Source: JANXQG01 sp963775975 (lineage in GTDB: Bacteria > Planctomycetota > Planctomycetia > Pirellulales > Thermoguttaceae). From it: a stretch of DNA of 64,000 bases. The DNA lies in assembly GCA_963775975.1 (NCBI GenBank), contig CAVZKX010000002.1, positions 3,038,001-3,102,000 of the forward strand, given 5' to 3'. The notes under the pieces are model-generated. The model saw only the letters and a program-made list of their open reading frames with translations, did no database searches and had not been told where the DNA came from. Numbering within the stretch: position 1 is the first letter of the stretch; each line of letters opens with the position of its first letter. Made by a program: the position numbers and the translations under genes. This document shows, in pieces, positions 18,254-27,421 of this stretch.

Positions 18254-19717
18254 ATGTGCCGCAGCGCCGGAAAGCTCTTGGCCGTGGTCTTGGCAGCCGC
18301 CGCGCTTGCGCCGGCATGCTGCGCGGCACAGAACGCCTATTCGCCGGTCAACGGGCAAGCACTTGGACCGAGCCGAGCGATGTTGGAACTCGCGCCGGAC
18401 GCGGGCAACCAAAGCGCGCTGAGGCCGTCCGGCCCGATTTTTCCAGCTCCCGCGCCCGATGAGATCAAATCGCTAACCGTGCCGCAAATTGACGGGCCGG
18501 AGTCCTTGGATGACGCCTGGCGAATCGCGCTTTCGATCGACCAGCGCGTGGCGGCGGGCGACTTCAACGTGTCGGCGGCGGACCACGCGCTTTCCGCCGC
18601 TCGCGCCGAGCAGTTTCCCTCCCTGAACTTAGGCGCGAATTACCTTGCTATGAGCGACCAGTTGGCGATCAAGGCCAACGTGCCGCCGCTGCCTGCGACC
18701 CAACTGCCGTTCTTCAACCGCGACAGCCTCGGTTTCAACGCCCTGGTCAGCCAGCCGATCTACACGTTTGGACGGATATCCAGCGGGATCGACGCGGCCG
18801 GCGCGGGCGTCGATGCCAACCAGGCTGACGCACAGCGCACGCGGCTGGACATCAAGATGAGCGTCGCCGAGGTCTATATCGCAGTCCTCCGCGCGATACG
18901 GGTCGTCGAGGTTGCCGGCAGCCGCGTGTCGAGCCTCGCGGCGCACGTCCGCGATGTGGACAACCGCTTCCGCAAGGGCGTGGCGTCGCGCAACGACCTA
19001 TTGGCTGTTGAAGTGGCGCTGGCCGACGCGCAGCAACAGGCTGTCCAGGCGCGAAATGCGCTGGCAATGCTGTGCGCGGCCTACAACCGCGCACTGCGGC
19101 GGCGACTGAACGAACCGGTCCGTCTTGTGGATCTGCCGGGCGAAGGCGGCGCGGGCGACGTGGACGAACTGACGAAGATAGCGTGCGCCTGCCGGCCGGA
19201 GCTCGCCGAGCTTTCCGCCCAGGCGCGGGCACTGCGCTGCCAGGCCGATGCGGAACGCGCCAAGCACGCGCCGCAAATCGGCGTGAGCGGCGGATACCTG
19301 TATCAACAGGACCAATACGTCGATCCCAATGGTGTGGCCGGCGTGGCTCTCACCGCCCAATGGACCGCCTTTGATTCCGGCCGCAGCAGCGAGCAAGCCG
19401 CTGCGCTATGTCAGCGCAGCGAGGCCTTGCTCCGCACGCGGAACGACGCCGAATCGTCGATTGCCCTGGAGGTCCGGCAAAAGTGGCTGGAGGTCCAGAC
19501 CGCACGCGATCGCCTCGACTTCGCCCGCAAGGCGACCGCGCAGGCCGACGAGAACATGCGAGTCGTCCGCGATCGCTATCTCCAGGGCCTGGCGACGAAC
19601 ACCGAGGTGCTGGACGGCGAAACGCTCCGCGTCCAGGCGTATATGAACCTGTACAACAGCTATTATGAGTCAATCCTCGCCGGGCTACGGGTCCGCCGGG
19701 CGGTCGGAAATCTATAA
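18254..19717 (+). CDS. TolC-family outer membrane efflux protein
   Basis: The 487-residue protein starts at ATG 18254 with GAGG upstream and a hydrophobic signal peptide (KLLAVVLAAAALAPACCA). The body has the two repeated TolC/OEP halves: long amphipathic helices rich in Ala, Gln and Arg (DAWRIALSIDQRVAAGDF; DKMSVAEVY-type helix) and strand segments such as SQPIYTFGRISSGI and LTAQWTAFDSGRSS. OEP proteins form trimeric outer membrane channels for export or efflux. No inner membrane pump or adaptor gene adjoins it. A longer frame begins at 18200 but lacks a better start. Confidence 0.85.
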   Translation: MCRSAGKLLAVVLAAAALAPACCAAQNAYSPVNGQALGPSRAMLELAPDAGNQSALRPSGPIFPAPAPDEIKSLTVPQIDGPESLDDAWRIALSIDQRVAAGDFNVSAADHALSAARAEQFPSLNLGANYLAMSDQLAIKANVPPLPATQLPFFNRDSLGFNALVSQPIYTFGRISSGIDAAGAGVDANQADAQRTRLDIKMSVAEVYIAVLRAIRVVEVAGSRVSSLAAHVRDVDNRFRKGVASRNDLLAVEVALADAQQQAVQARNALAMLCAAYNRALRRRLNEPVRLVDLPGEGGAGDVDELTKIACACRPELAELSAQARALRCQADAERAKHAPQIGVSGGYLYQQDQYVDPNGVAGVALTAQWTAFDSGRSSEQAAALCQRSEALLRTRNDAESSIALEVRQKWLEVQTARDRLDFARKATAQADENMRVVRDRYLQGLATNTEVLDGETLRVQAYMNLYNSYYESILAGLRVRRAVGNL

Positions 19718-19719
19718 GC

Positions 19720-19772
19720 GTGGGGCAGGTTGCCAACCTGCCTGAACTCGGCAGATTGGCAATCTGCCCCAC
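19720..19772. repeat. Double-hairpin repeat, copy 1
   Basis: Two stem-loops back to back: GGCAGGTTGCCAACCTGCC and GGCAGATTGGCAATCTGCC, ending in GTGGGG/CCCCAC. An inverted copy lies at 20981-21033, so the two copies bracket the DUF1444-like gene. Confidence 0.85.
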
Positions 19773-19774
19773 AG

Positions 19775-20962
19775 TTAACGCAGCGCCGCGAGCTGTTCCG
19801 CGCTGGGAAACTCCGTCACGCGGTAGCGTTCGGGATACATGTCTAACGGCGTCATCAACTCGCCGACGACCGATTCAACTTTCTCCCAGTCGGCCACGAC
19901 CGGCGTCTCGCTTATAGTGCCGAGCACAATCTGCTCCGTGCGGGGCAACAGCGTCACGGCGCCATCGGCCCAGACGCAGAAGTTGATCCGCTTTCCGGTC
20001 TCCTTGTGTTGGGCAACGCTGAACGAGGCGACGAAGACGTCCTCGCCTCGCGACTCGTGCAGCTTGTCGAGAAGGTCTTTCTGCTCGGCGTAGTCCTGGC
20101 CTTGCGAGCGCAGCCAGAGGCCGTGCAATTCCTCGTAATGCGGATTGTCCATGTCCGGCAGCCAGCGGGTCCATTCGTCGCCGTCCAGCCGCAGCGCCGC
20201 GCCGGAGACCGTTCGCGGCTGGTCGAACGCCTTCTTCGCCAAGGCGATCATCGCTTCCAGCCCGGCGGTGTCTTCGGAGCCGGTAACGATCAGCATTTCG
20301 CGACCCGGCGCCATGGCGATGTAGTCGCCGTCCACCTCGAACTGCCGCACCAAATCCAAGAGCACCAGCCGCGACGAGTCGTAGCCGTCGTTCGTAGTGA
20401 AGACGTAAGTGCCCGGCCCTTCCTGCGGGCCGATGATCTGCGGCGGCACGTGCCGCAGATTCTCGCGGGCGGACTCCAGAGCTTCGTAGAACGTCACGCC
20501 CCACGATTCCAACTCGCGATTGGAAACCGGCTTCATCGAGTCGGGCATATCGTAGACCAGCCCGAGGCCCAGGTCGTCGCCGATCGTCTGATAGGGGAGA
20601 TATGTGTCCTCCGCGCCGCCGAGTTGCATCCGCAGCCGCGCAGCCTCGAAAAAGCTTCGCGACCGCACTGCCGGCAAGATGTCCGGTTGAATGTCGTCAT
20701 ACTCTTCCGGCGCCGGCTTGTTGGCCTGCAGCCAGCCGCGCACGAACCGCCGTACGGCTTGCTCGCGACTTTCCACCGCCAGCGAGCAATACTCGCGGTA
20801 GGCGTTGTTCAGAAAGAGGACCGATCCCTTCTCGCCCTCGACCTGCAACTGGAACTGTTCGGCGTCGTAATCGATCGGGTTGGTGACGCCGACCTCGCGC
20901 AGGCGGTCGATCACGAATTGGGCGAAGGCGTCTTGATCGCTGCTGACCTCGAAATCCGCCAT
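19775..20962 (-). CDS. DUF1444-like (YtpQ-type) protein
   Basis: The 395-residue soluble protein resembles the DUF1444/YtpQ family in its opening (FAQFVIDRLREVGV), in the QANKPAPEEYDDIQPDILP region with an acidic-Pro motif, and in the later GLVYDMPDSMKPV. The family has no known function. Start ATG 20962 has GGAGG 5 bases upstream. There is no signal peptide or membrane segment. The gene is flanked on both sides by inverted copies of a 53-bp double hairpin, so it may be an independent insert. The family call is moderately sure. Confidence 0.65.
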   Translation of the reverse strand: MADFEVSSDQDAFAQFVIDRLREVGVTNPIDYDAEQFQLQVEGEKGSVLFLNNAYREYCSLAVESREQAVRRFVRGWLQANKPAPEEYDDIQPDILPAVRSRSFFEAARLRMQLGGAEDTYLPYQTIGDDLGLGLVYDMPDSMKPVSNRELESWGVTFYEALESARENLRHVPPQIIGPQEGPGTYVFTTNDGYDSSRLVLLDLVRQFEVDGDYIAMAPGREMLIVTGSEDTAGLEAMIALAKKAFDQPRTVSGAALRLDGDEWTRWLPDMDNPHYEELHGLWLRSQGQDYAEQKDLLDKLHESRGEDVFVASFSVAQHKETGKRINFCVWADGAVTLLPRTEQIVLGTISETPVVADWEKVESVVGELMTPLDMYPERYRVTEFPSAEQLAALR

Positions 20963-20980
20963 GATGCCTCCATTTCATTC

Positions 20981-21033
20981 GTGGGACAGATTGCCAATCT
21001 GTCAAAACATGGCAGGTTGGCAACCTGCCCCAC
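20981..21033. repeat. Double-hairpin repeat, copy 2 (inverted)
   Basis: It carries the same two stem-loops as the copy at 19720-19772 in opposite orientation, with a few base changes (GACAGATTGCCAATCTGTC replaces one arm pair). It lies between the DUF1444-like gene and the C1 peptidase gene. Confidence 0.85.
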
Positions 21034-21038
21034 AGCCC

Positions 21039-22460
21039 TCAATCGCTGAGCGAGCACATCGGATGCCAGCGGGGCAGGACGACCGGCTTCTGGTCGAGCA
21101 TCTTGACGACAGACTTCGGCAAATAATTCTTCTTGACGACGATCAAGAACAGGTGTTCGTTGAACCAGTTGTCGTAGAGCGACCAGTAGCCGTCGTGGCC
21201 CTTCTCCTTGCCCCAACTGTTCTCCACCAGCCATTTGACCGGCTTGTCGCCCTGCAGGTCGACGCCCATCAGCACCATGGCGTGGTTCGGCGTACTGTCC
21301 CAGTAGGTCCAGCGCTCGGCCTTGTCGAGCTTCTCGCTCGCGCCGAAGATCGAGTCGTAGTCGTGGACGCCGACCTCCATGATCCCGTGCGGGCCGTCCT
21401 GGTCCTTGGACACGTCGGCGGCGAACCAGACGGGCTGCTTGTCCAACACCGACTTCAGCGCGGCCGCGCGGAGCACGTCGATCTTCATGTTCAGATAATG
21501 GATGTCGCGCTCGCCGTAAATGTCGCGGGAATGCGATAGCTCGTAGACCTTGCCGTATTCCTGGCCGGGCACGTTGCCGATCTGCACGTAGTCGTCCAGA
21601 TCGGTCTCAGCCACCCATTCCTTCCAGAACGACTGCGGCGTGTACGTCTTCTCCGCGCTGAGCTTGCCGTCCTTGTCCTCGTAGCGCCAGTTGAACTTCG
21701 TCGGCGGCTCTCCGAGGTTCATCACGAGGATGCGGTAAGTATCGGCGAGGGCCTTCTCCTTGACGTTCCGGATCTCATCCACCGACTTGCCCTCCTGCTT
21801 GAGCTTGCGAAGCTTGACGGCGGCCGCCTTCAGCCGGTCGCGGATCACGTGGTTCATCTGGACGGTGTGCGACGAGCCGTGCGTTTCCGGCATGATCTCG
21901 ATCGGCACCGCGCCGTACTTCTTCGTCAACGCGGTGACAAAGTCCCACATGCCGCCATCCTGGAATCCTTCCATGAGGATGTTCTGCACGTCGCGGTCCA
22001 GCGGATCGCGGTCGGCCGTCTCGATGATGTCTTCAAGAAAGCAGTTGGCCTTTTCTAGCTTGTCCCAGAAAGCAATATAATTCTCGGAAAGTTCGAGCTT
22101 GCCCAGTTTGTGCTTTTTCATCAGTTCCGGCCGCATGACATTCAGCGAGGCGAAGAGCCAGCAGCGGCCCGACGTCTGCTGATTCGTGACCGGGCCAGTC
22201 TTGATCTTGTTATTGAACAGATCGTTGTGCTTGCTGACGATCTCGCGATTCAAGGCAAGCTGGCTGATGTCGAGGCTCGACACCGCGTTGTAGACGGCAC
22301 GGGCGTGATCGTCCATGCGGAATGAATCGCGAAGCGCCGCGACCGCTTGCGGCGAGAGGCTGCCGTCGCAGGCCGCCGCGCGGCCGGCCGGCGCAGTGGC
22401 CAAAAGGCAGATCGTGAGGGCGGTCAAGGAACAAAACAAGGTCGGGCGCGCGGTTTTCAT
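21039..22460 (-). CDS. Exported C1B cysteine peptidase, bleomycin hydrolase / PepC type
   Basis: The 473-residue protein has the full papain-type triad of the C1B family: QQTSGRCWLFASLN with Cys100 and the oxyanion Gln, His393 in TPNHAMVLMG, and Asn414 in WLVENSWG. Bleomycin hydrolases are normally cytoplasmic aminopeptidases of about 440-450 residues; this one has an added N-terminal signal peptide (about residues 1-30, ending RAAA), so it probably acts in the periplasm or cell envelope. It starts at ATG 22460. It may recycle peptides for the POT transporter two genes on, although they are separated by the desaturase gene. Confidence 0.9.
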   Translation of the reverse strand: MKTARPTLFCSLTALTICLLATAPAGRAAACDGSLSPQAVAALRDSFRMDDHARAVYNAVSSLDISQLALNREIVSKHNDLFNNKIKTGPVTNQQTSGRCWLFASLNVMRPELMKKHKLGKLELSENYIAFWDKLEKANCFLEDIIETADRDPLDRDVQNILMEGFQDGGMWDFVTALTKKYGAVPIEIMPETHGSSHTVQMNHVIRDRLKAAAVKLRKLKQEGKSVDEIRNVKEKALADTYRILVMNLGEPPTKFNWRYEDKDGKLSAEKTYTPQSFWKEWVAETDLDDYVQIGNVPGQEYGKVYELSHSRDIYGERDIHYLNMKIDVLRAAALKSVLDKQPVWFAADVSKDQDGPHGIMEVGVHDYDSIFGASEKLDKAERWTYWDSTPNHAMVLMGVDLQGDKPVKWLVENSWGKEKGHDGYWSLYDNWFNEHLFLIVVKKNYLPKSVVKMLDQKPVVLPRWHPMCSLSD

Positions 22461-22647
22461 GTTTCAATCTCGGTGTATGTGAGGTCGGTTCTAATGGAAC
22501 TTGGGCGACCGTCCCGATTGTGGTCGAACAGAACTCGCGATTATTCTCTTTTGACCTCGACCGTTATCGGGCGGCGAGTGCATCTGCTATTGTACCGTCC
22601 ATTGCTATTGTACCTTCCTTTATGCCGGCTACCACGGGCCTTGGAGG

Positions 22648-22817
22648 CCCCATCCAGCTTGCCTGGATGGTGAATAAGGTGCCCAGCTGGCCCCGCGTGG
22701 CCACTTAGCCAGTAAACCTGCTTCACCATCCACCAAGGTGGATGGGGTCGGGTCGGCTGTAATTGTTCACACTAGCTATTCAAATTTGTTCACCATCCGG
22801 GCGAGCCGGATGGGGTC
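22648..22817. repeat. Three hairpin repeats TTCACCATCC..GGATGGGGTC
   Basis: Copies lie at 22648-22674 (inverted), 22722-22749 and 22789-22817, each a short stem of CATCC/GGATG with a variable loop and a fixed GGGGTC edge. They fill most of the 450-bp region between the C1 peptidase start and the desaturase stop, where I see no gene. Confidence 0.75.
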
Positions 22818-22909
22818 GGAAACGTGTGTAACAACGAGGCCGTTGCCCTGGGCCGACATAGGGCCGCACCCTCAGTGCTGATATTTGCATTGTCAGGCGG
22901 CAACAACTG

Positions 22910-24038
22910 CTAGGCGGCCTTTTCCGTTTCCACTCCCATTTCAATCCCCGCCGGCTTGGGCGCGATATCGATGGTCGACGAACTGGTCGGCTCGCCGGCC
23001 CAGTTCAGCCAGCGGTGGTTGCGATAGTCGTATAGTTGGCAGACGTTCAGCATGTAGCGAAAGCTCCGCATCGTGAAGCGATGCTCGACGATGTCCGCGG
23101 CGAATGCCTTCCGCATGCACTCCTGGGCCTCGGCGAGATGGTAGAGCGGCACGCGGCTGTCGGCATGATGGGCCGTGTGGTCCATGATGTTGTGGATGAA
23201 CCAGTTGATCGGACCGGGGAAGACCACGTGGGAAGTCCCCTGAATCTGCCCGCGGAAAAACGACCATTCCTCGATCGTGTCGAACCAGGGAATCCGCGGA
23301 TGCGTGTGGTGCAGCAGAATAAGAAATGCAACCAGCCAATTCCAGATGATAAAAGGCAGCCATTGCCCAAAGAAGAGCGACTCAACGGCCGGACAGGGCA
23401 CGCCGAACCAGCCCGGCGCGTAAACCAGAAAGGCCGCCTGCACGACGGCAAACCCGGCCACCAGCAGGTCGTCGGCCAGGAATTTCGACAGCGGCTTGCC
23501 GCCGCGATAGCGTTTTGCGGGAAAGACGATCTTAGGAAGATAAACCTCGAATAAGTAATAGAGGCCCAGTCCCGACATCGTGCGATAGCGGCGGTGAAGT
23601 CGCCTGCCGCCAGGGAGGCAGCGAGTCGTACTCGTCCTTGGAGAGCGGCACCCAGACATAGTCCCTTTGCCGCAGGTTGGTCCAGACATGATGATTGTGG
23701 TTGTGGCCATGCTGCCAACCGGCGTAGGGGTGCCAGGAGGGCAAAAATGAGATGCGGGCGAGCAAGGCGTTGAGCCAGCGGTAGGGCACGAAGGACCCGT
23801 GACAGGCATCGTGCCCGATCACGAAGAGTGTTGAGAGGAAAAAGGCATTCGCGAGCGCAAAGACGAGCTTCAACGGCCACCACGGGGCCAGCACCGTGCC
23901 AAGAAAGGTCGTCAAATAGAGTCCCACTCCCACGCCGAAGAGGAACAGGCCCTTGGCGGTCGAGCGGTGGCGAGCCTCCTCCGGGATTATTTCACGGATT
24001 CCGCCCGCCCGGAGCTCGTTCGGTTGGGGAAACAGCAT
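22910..24038 (-). CDS. Membrane fatty acid desaturase, frameshifted
   Basis: The His-box motifs of the integral membrane desaturase family are present: GHDACHGSF, then HGHNHNHHVW, and a C-terminal HTAHHADSRVPLYHL. These bind the di-iron centre that introduces double bonds in acyl chains. Start ATG 24038 begins LFPQPNELRAGG; about four membrane segments follow. The N-terminal frame fails after DEYDSLPPWR near 23605, and the next frame resumes at RLHRRYRTMSGLGLYYL and runs to 22910, an indel of net +1 or -2. The restored length is about 376 residues. Its substrate and redox partner are unknown. Confidence 0.85.
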
Positions 24039-24178
24039 GAAAAGCCTAGGGAAAGTGGGCGTCGGGGGGTAGTGGCAAAGGTTTAAGTTACCATGGCGGC
24101 GCATTCGGGCCAAGACCGTAAATTAGAAAGTTCCGGCCTGGCGGCGGTTTCTCAAGGGGGAAATAAACGAAATTCGCC

Positions 24179-25654
24179 TTATGAGTTGGCGACTTCGCCA
24201 ACCTCGATCACCTTGTCGCAGTGCGCCATGGCCTTCTTCAGCGGGCTGGCAAACGCCCAAATCGCTAGACCGGTGGCAACGCCGATCCCCGTCAACAGCC
24301 AGAAAAACTCAGGCTTTGACAGCGTTTTATTTTCGTATAGCTTGCCAATGTAGCCGGACAAGACGTTGCCGAAGAAGCTCGAAATGAACCACATTCCCAT
24401 CATGAGCGAAATGATTCGCGCAGGCGATACTTTGGAAACCAGCGAGAGGCCAATCGGTGACAAGTAAAGCTCTCCGACGGTTACGATAAGCGTACAGAAG
24501 ACGGGCCAAAATAATGAGCCTTTGGAGTCGCCAACGATATATGCGCCGATCACCATGATGATAAATGAAAGGCCCAAGATGATGCACCCAAGGGCCATCT
24601 TGGCAACGCTTGATGGCTCGCGACCGCGTCGAGCCTGCCAGGCCCAGAGCATATCGAGCGGCGGCGCGAGGATCAAAATGAAAAGGGAGTTAAACGATTG
24701 AAACCAAGTCGAGGGAACCTGGAAGCCCAAGATTTTTGGCCACGCGGTATTCTCGTCAGCCCAGGTTTGCATTGTATTGCCTTGCTGCTCGTAGACCGCC
24801 CAGAAGGAGATGTTCAAAACACAGAGAAAGATCAGGGCCAAAATGCGCCGCCATTCTGACGCATCAAGCGGCCGCTTCTGCTCAGCTCGCGGAAGTGCCT
24901 TCGATGCCGCGATGTTATCGATCGTAAGGAATCTCTGGCCGAAGGAATAAACGATCAGGCCGAGCACCATGCCCACGCCGGCCGCTCCAAATCCCCAATG
25001 CCAGCCGAATCTGGGGTTGGCCGCGAGTGTCCCGCAGATCAGCATGCAGATGAAGGCGCCGAGGTTGATGCCCATATAGAAGATCGTGAACGCCCTGTCG
25101 CGGCGCGGATCGCCGGGCGGATAAAGATTGCCGACCTGCGTGGAGATATTCGGTTTGAACGCGCCATTGCCGATGATCAACAATAGCAGGGCGAAGAAGA
25201 ACCAATTCTCAATCGCCATGAGAAAATGCCCAATCGCCATCAATATGCCGCCGAGGAAGACCGTTTTGCGCTGGCCCCAATAGCGGTCCGCCAAAAATCC
25301 GCCCAGCAGCGGAGTTAGATAGACCAAGCCGATGTACCAGCCATAGATTAGCGAAGCATCGGACCCCGCTGTCAGATCAGAGTTCGAGCCGAGCAGATGC
25401 CGAATGAAAGTCCATCCCACCACCGCGTTCGGGTCGCCAAGCCCGTGCTTATCACTTCCTTGGAAGATCTGCCGCGAGGTGACGAAAAGATAGTTGGCCA
25501 TGTACAGCTTAAGCAGCCCGCGCATCCCATAGTAAGAAAACCGCTCCCACATCTCTGTGAAGAAAAGGACGAACAATCCGACGGGATGACCAAGAAATGT
25601 TGGTTGCGGGGGCGCCGTCGGCACGGCTTCCATGTGGGCAGAATCTGAACTCAA
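24179..25654 (-). CDS. POT/PTR family proton-dependent peptide transporter
   Basis: The 491-residue protein with 12 or more membrane helices has the family motif FFTEMWERFSYYGMRGLL (ExxER proton-coupling site) near the N-terminus and the second signature FTIFYMGINLGAF. POT proteins import di- and tripeptides with protons across the inner membrane. A TTG start at 25654 is supported by AAGGA 8 bases upstream; an in-frame ATG seven codons later lacks such a site. The upstream 300 bp contain palindromes only. Confidence 0.92.
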   Translation of the reverse strand: MSSDSAHMEAVPTAPPQPTFLGHPVGLFVLFFTEMWERFSYYGMRGLLKLYMANYLFVTSRQIFQGSDKHGLGDPNAVVGWTFIRHLLGSNSDLTAGSDASLIYGWYIGLVYLTPLLGGFLADRYWGQRKTVFLGGILMAIGHFLMAIENWFFFALLLLIIGNGAFKPNISTQVGNLYPPGDPRRDRAFTIFYMGINLGAFICMLICGTLAANPRFGWHWGFGAAGVGMVLGLIVYSFGQRFLTIDNIAASKALPRAEQKRPLDASEWRRILALIFLCVLNISFWAVYEQQGNTMQTWADENTAWPKILGFQVPSTWFQSFNSLFILILAPPLDMLWAWQARRGREPSSVAKMALGCIILGLSFIIMVIGAYIVGDSKGSLFWPVFCTLIVTVGELYLSPIGLSLVSKVSPARIISLMMGMWFISSFFGNVLSGYIGKLYENKTLSKPEFFWLLTGIGVATGLAIWAFASPLKKAMAHCDKVIEVGEVANS

Positions 25655-25729
25655 GAGCTTAGTCCTTCTCGTTTTTTCGGGAGGCAGACCGGAAATGACT
25701 TACGCTCGGCTAGGCCGATTGATTCTAAC

Positions 25730-26050
25730 CAACCGCTGACGGAGGCGGTAGGTCCCACCTTTCACTTTGGCGGCCGCTGAATTACTATGGAGAAAGTTCT
25801 TATTGGGTGGGATTCAAGTCGTAGCCGGTTGCGACTCCGCGAGGCAACTTGCGGTAGGTCGATTTGCAGCCGCAGAGCGGCGACAGTGAATTGCCAGGGG
25901 CGTTAGCCCCTGGAAGACATCGAAAACCAGTTGCATAGCCGCGAAGCGGCGACAGTATGTTTCCGAACTTTCGCCCCTCCGGGGCTACCGAAATCGTCTC
26001 GCTCCTTGCCAGGGGCTTGCGCGCCCGGCTATTCACTTCCGCCGCTCCGC
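25730..26050. repeat. Cluster of short palindromes before and inside the GH27 5' end
   Basis: Palindromes include CCAACCGC..GCGGTAGG near 25730-25755, CCAGGGGCGTTAGCCCCTGG at 25894-25913, AGCCGCGAAGCGGCGACAG at 25937-25955 and CGCCCCTCCGGGGC near 25972. Such arrays are typical planctomycete intergenic sequence. They run into the 5' end of the GH27 reading frame. Confidence 0.7.
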
Positions 26051-27402
26051 GGCTAAGGGCACGCTTTTACCTTTGCCTGACATACGTATTTTTCGTCGCC
26101 GTACCGGCGTTTTCCGCGGAACCCGCGCCGCCTTTTCACGCCTGGGCGGAGACACCACCGATGGGCTGGAACAGTTGGGACTGCTTCGCCACGACCGTCA
26201 CGGAAAGCCAGACCAAGGCCAACGCCGACGTGATGGCCGAGAAGCTCAAACGGTTCGGCTGGCAGTATATCGTCGTCGATATCCAGTGGTACGAACCCCG
26301 CGCGACCGGCTTCGACTATCGCTGGAACGCCAAACTCGTCATGGACCCGTGGGGTCGGCTGCTGCCGGCCGAGAACCGCTTTCCCTCGGCGGTCAATGGC
26401 GCGGGTTTCAAGCCGCTGGCGGACTATGTGCATGGCAAGGGCCTGAAGTTCGGCATCCATCTCCTCCGCGGCATCCCGCGCGAGGCGGTCGCCCGCAATC
26501 TGCCGATCAAGGGCACCAAATACACGGCCGGCGAGATCGCGAACCGCAATGACACCTGCCCTTGGAACGGCGACATGTACGGCGTCGATATGTCCAAGCC
26601 GGGCGGGCAGGCGTATTACGATTCGGTCTTCGCGCTCGCAGCCTCGTGGGGCGTCGATTTCATCAAGGTGGACGATCTCAGCCGCCCTTACCACAAGGCC
26701 GAGATCGAAGCGATCCGCAAAGCGATCGATAAAACGGGCCGCGCAATCGTCTTCAGCACGTCGCCCGGCGCGACGCCGTTGGCCGACGGCGGGCACGTCG
26801 CCGGGCACGCGAACATGTGGCGAGTGAGCGATGATTTTTGGGACCAGTGGCGGCCGCTATTCGAGCAGTTCAAACGATTGGATGATTGGACGCCCTATCG
26901 CGGGCCCGGCCACTTCCCCGACGCCGACATGATGCCGCTGGGCGCGATCCGCCAGGTGCGCGGCACGCGCGATCCCGGCCACACGCGATTCACGAAGGAC
27001 GAGCAGCGGACGATGGTTACCCTCTGGTGCATCGCCCGATCGCCGTTGATCATGGGCGGCGATCTGACGAAGCTGGACGACTACACGCTATCGCTATTGA
27101 CGAATGCCGAAGTCATCGCCGTCGACCAGCATAGTTCGGGCAACCGGCAGCTTTTCAACCGCGACGGATTTATCGCCTGGCTTGCGGACGTGCCCGGTTC
27201 CAAGGATAAATACATGGCCCTGTTCAATACCAAGGGAGCGGCGGCCGCCGCGGCGGTCGATGTGGCGGCGCTGGGGCTGGGCGACCGAGTGCACGTTCGC
27301 GATTTGTGGACGCATATTGATATTGGAGTAGTTGCCGGCCGTTTTGCCCCGGAGCTTTCCAAGCATGGTGCGGGAATGTATCGTTTATCCGCAGCAAAGT
27401 GA
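25957..27402 (+). CDS. Secreted glycoside hydrolase family 27, alpha-galactosidase-like
   Basis: The catalytic domain starts PPMGWNSWDCF, the GH27 opening. The nucleophile Asp is in FIKVDDLSRP (Asp239 as numbered from 25957) and the acid/base Asp in GPGHFPDADMMPLG (Asp324). GH27 enzymes release terminal alpha-galactose or related sugars. A hydrophobic signal peptide (CLTYVFFVAVPAFSAEP) precedes it. The start is uncertain: the ATG at 25957 lies in a palindromic repeat, TTG 26017 is an alternative, and the first ~40 residues are probably not protein. It is followed after 19 bases by the XylR-type gene, so the two form an operon. Confidence 0.85.
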   Translation: MFPNFRPSGATEIVSLLARGLRARLFTSAAPRLRARFYLCLTYVFFVAVPAFSAEPAPPFHAWAETPPMGWNSWDCFATTVTESQTKANADVMAEKLKRFGWQYIVVDIQWYEPRATGFDYRWNAKLVMDPWGRLLPAENRFPSAVNGAGFKPLADYVHGKGLKFGIHLLRGIPREAVARNLPIKGTKYTAGEIANRNDTCPWNGDMYGVDMSKPGGQAYYDSVFALAASWGVDFIKVDDLSRPYHKAEIEAIRKAIDKTGRAIVFSTSPGATPLADGGHVAGHANMWRVSDDFWDQWRPLFEQFKRLDDWTPYRGPGHFPDADMMPLGAIRQVRGTRDPGHTRFTKDEQRTMVTLWCIARSPLIMGGDLTKLDDYTLSLLTNAEVIAVDQHSSGNRQLFNRDGFIAWLADVPGSKDKYMALFNTKGAAAAAAVDVAALGLGDRVHVRDLWTHIDIGVVAGRFAPELSKHGAGMYRLSAAK

Positions 27403-27421
27403 TAAGACAGGACCAGCGAAG

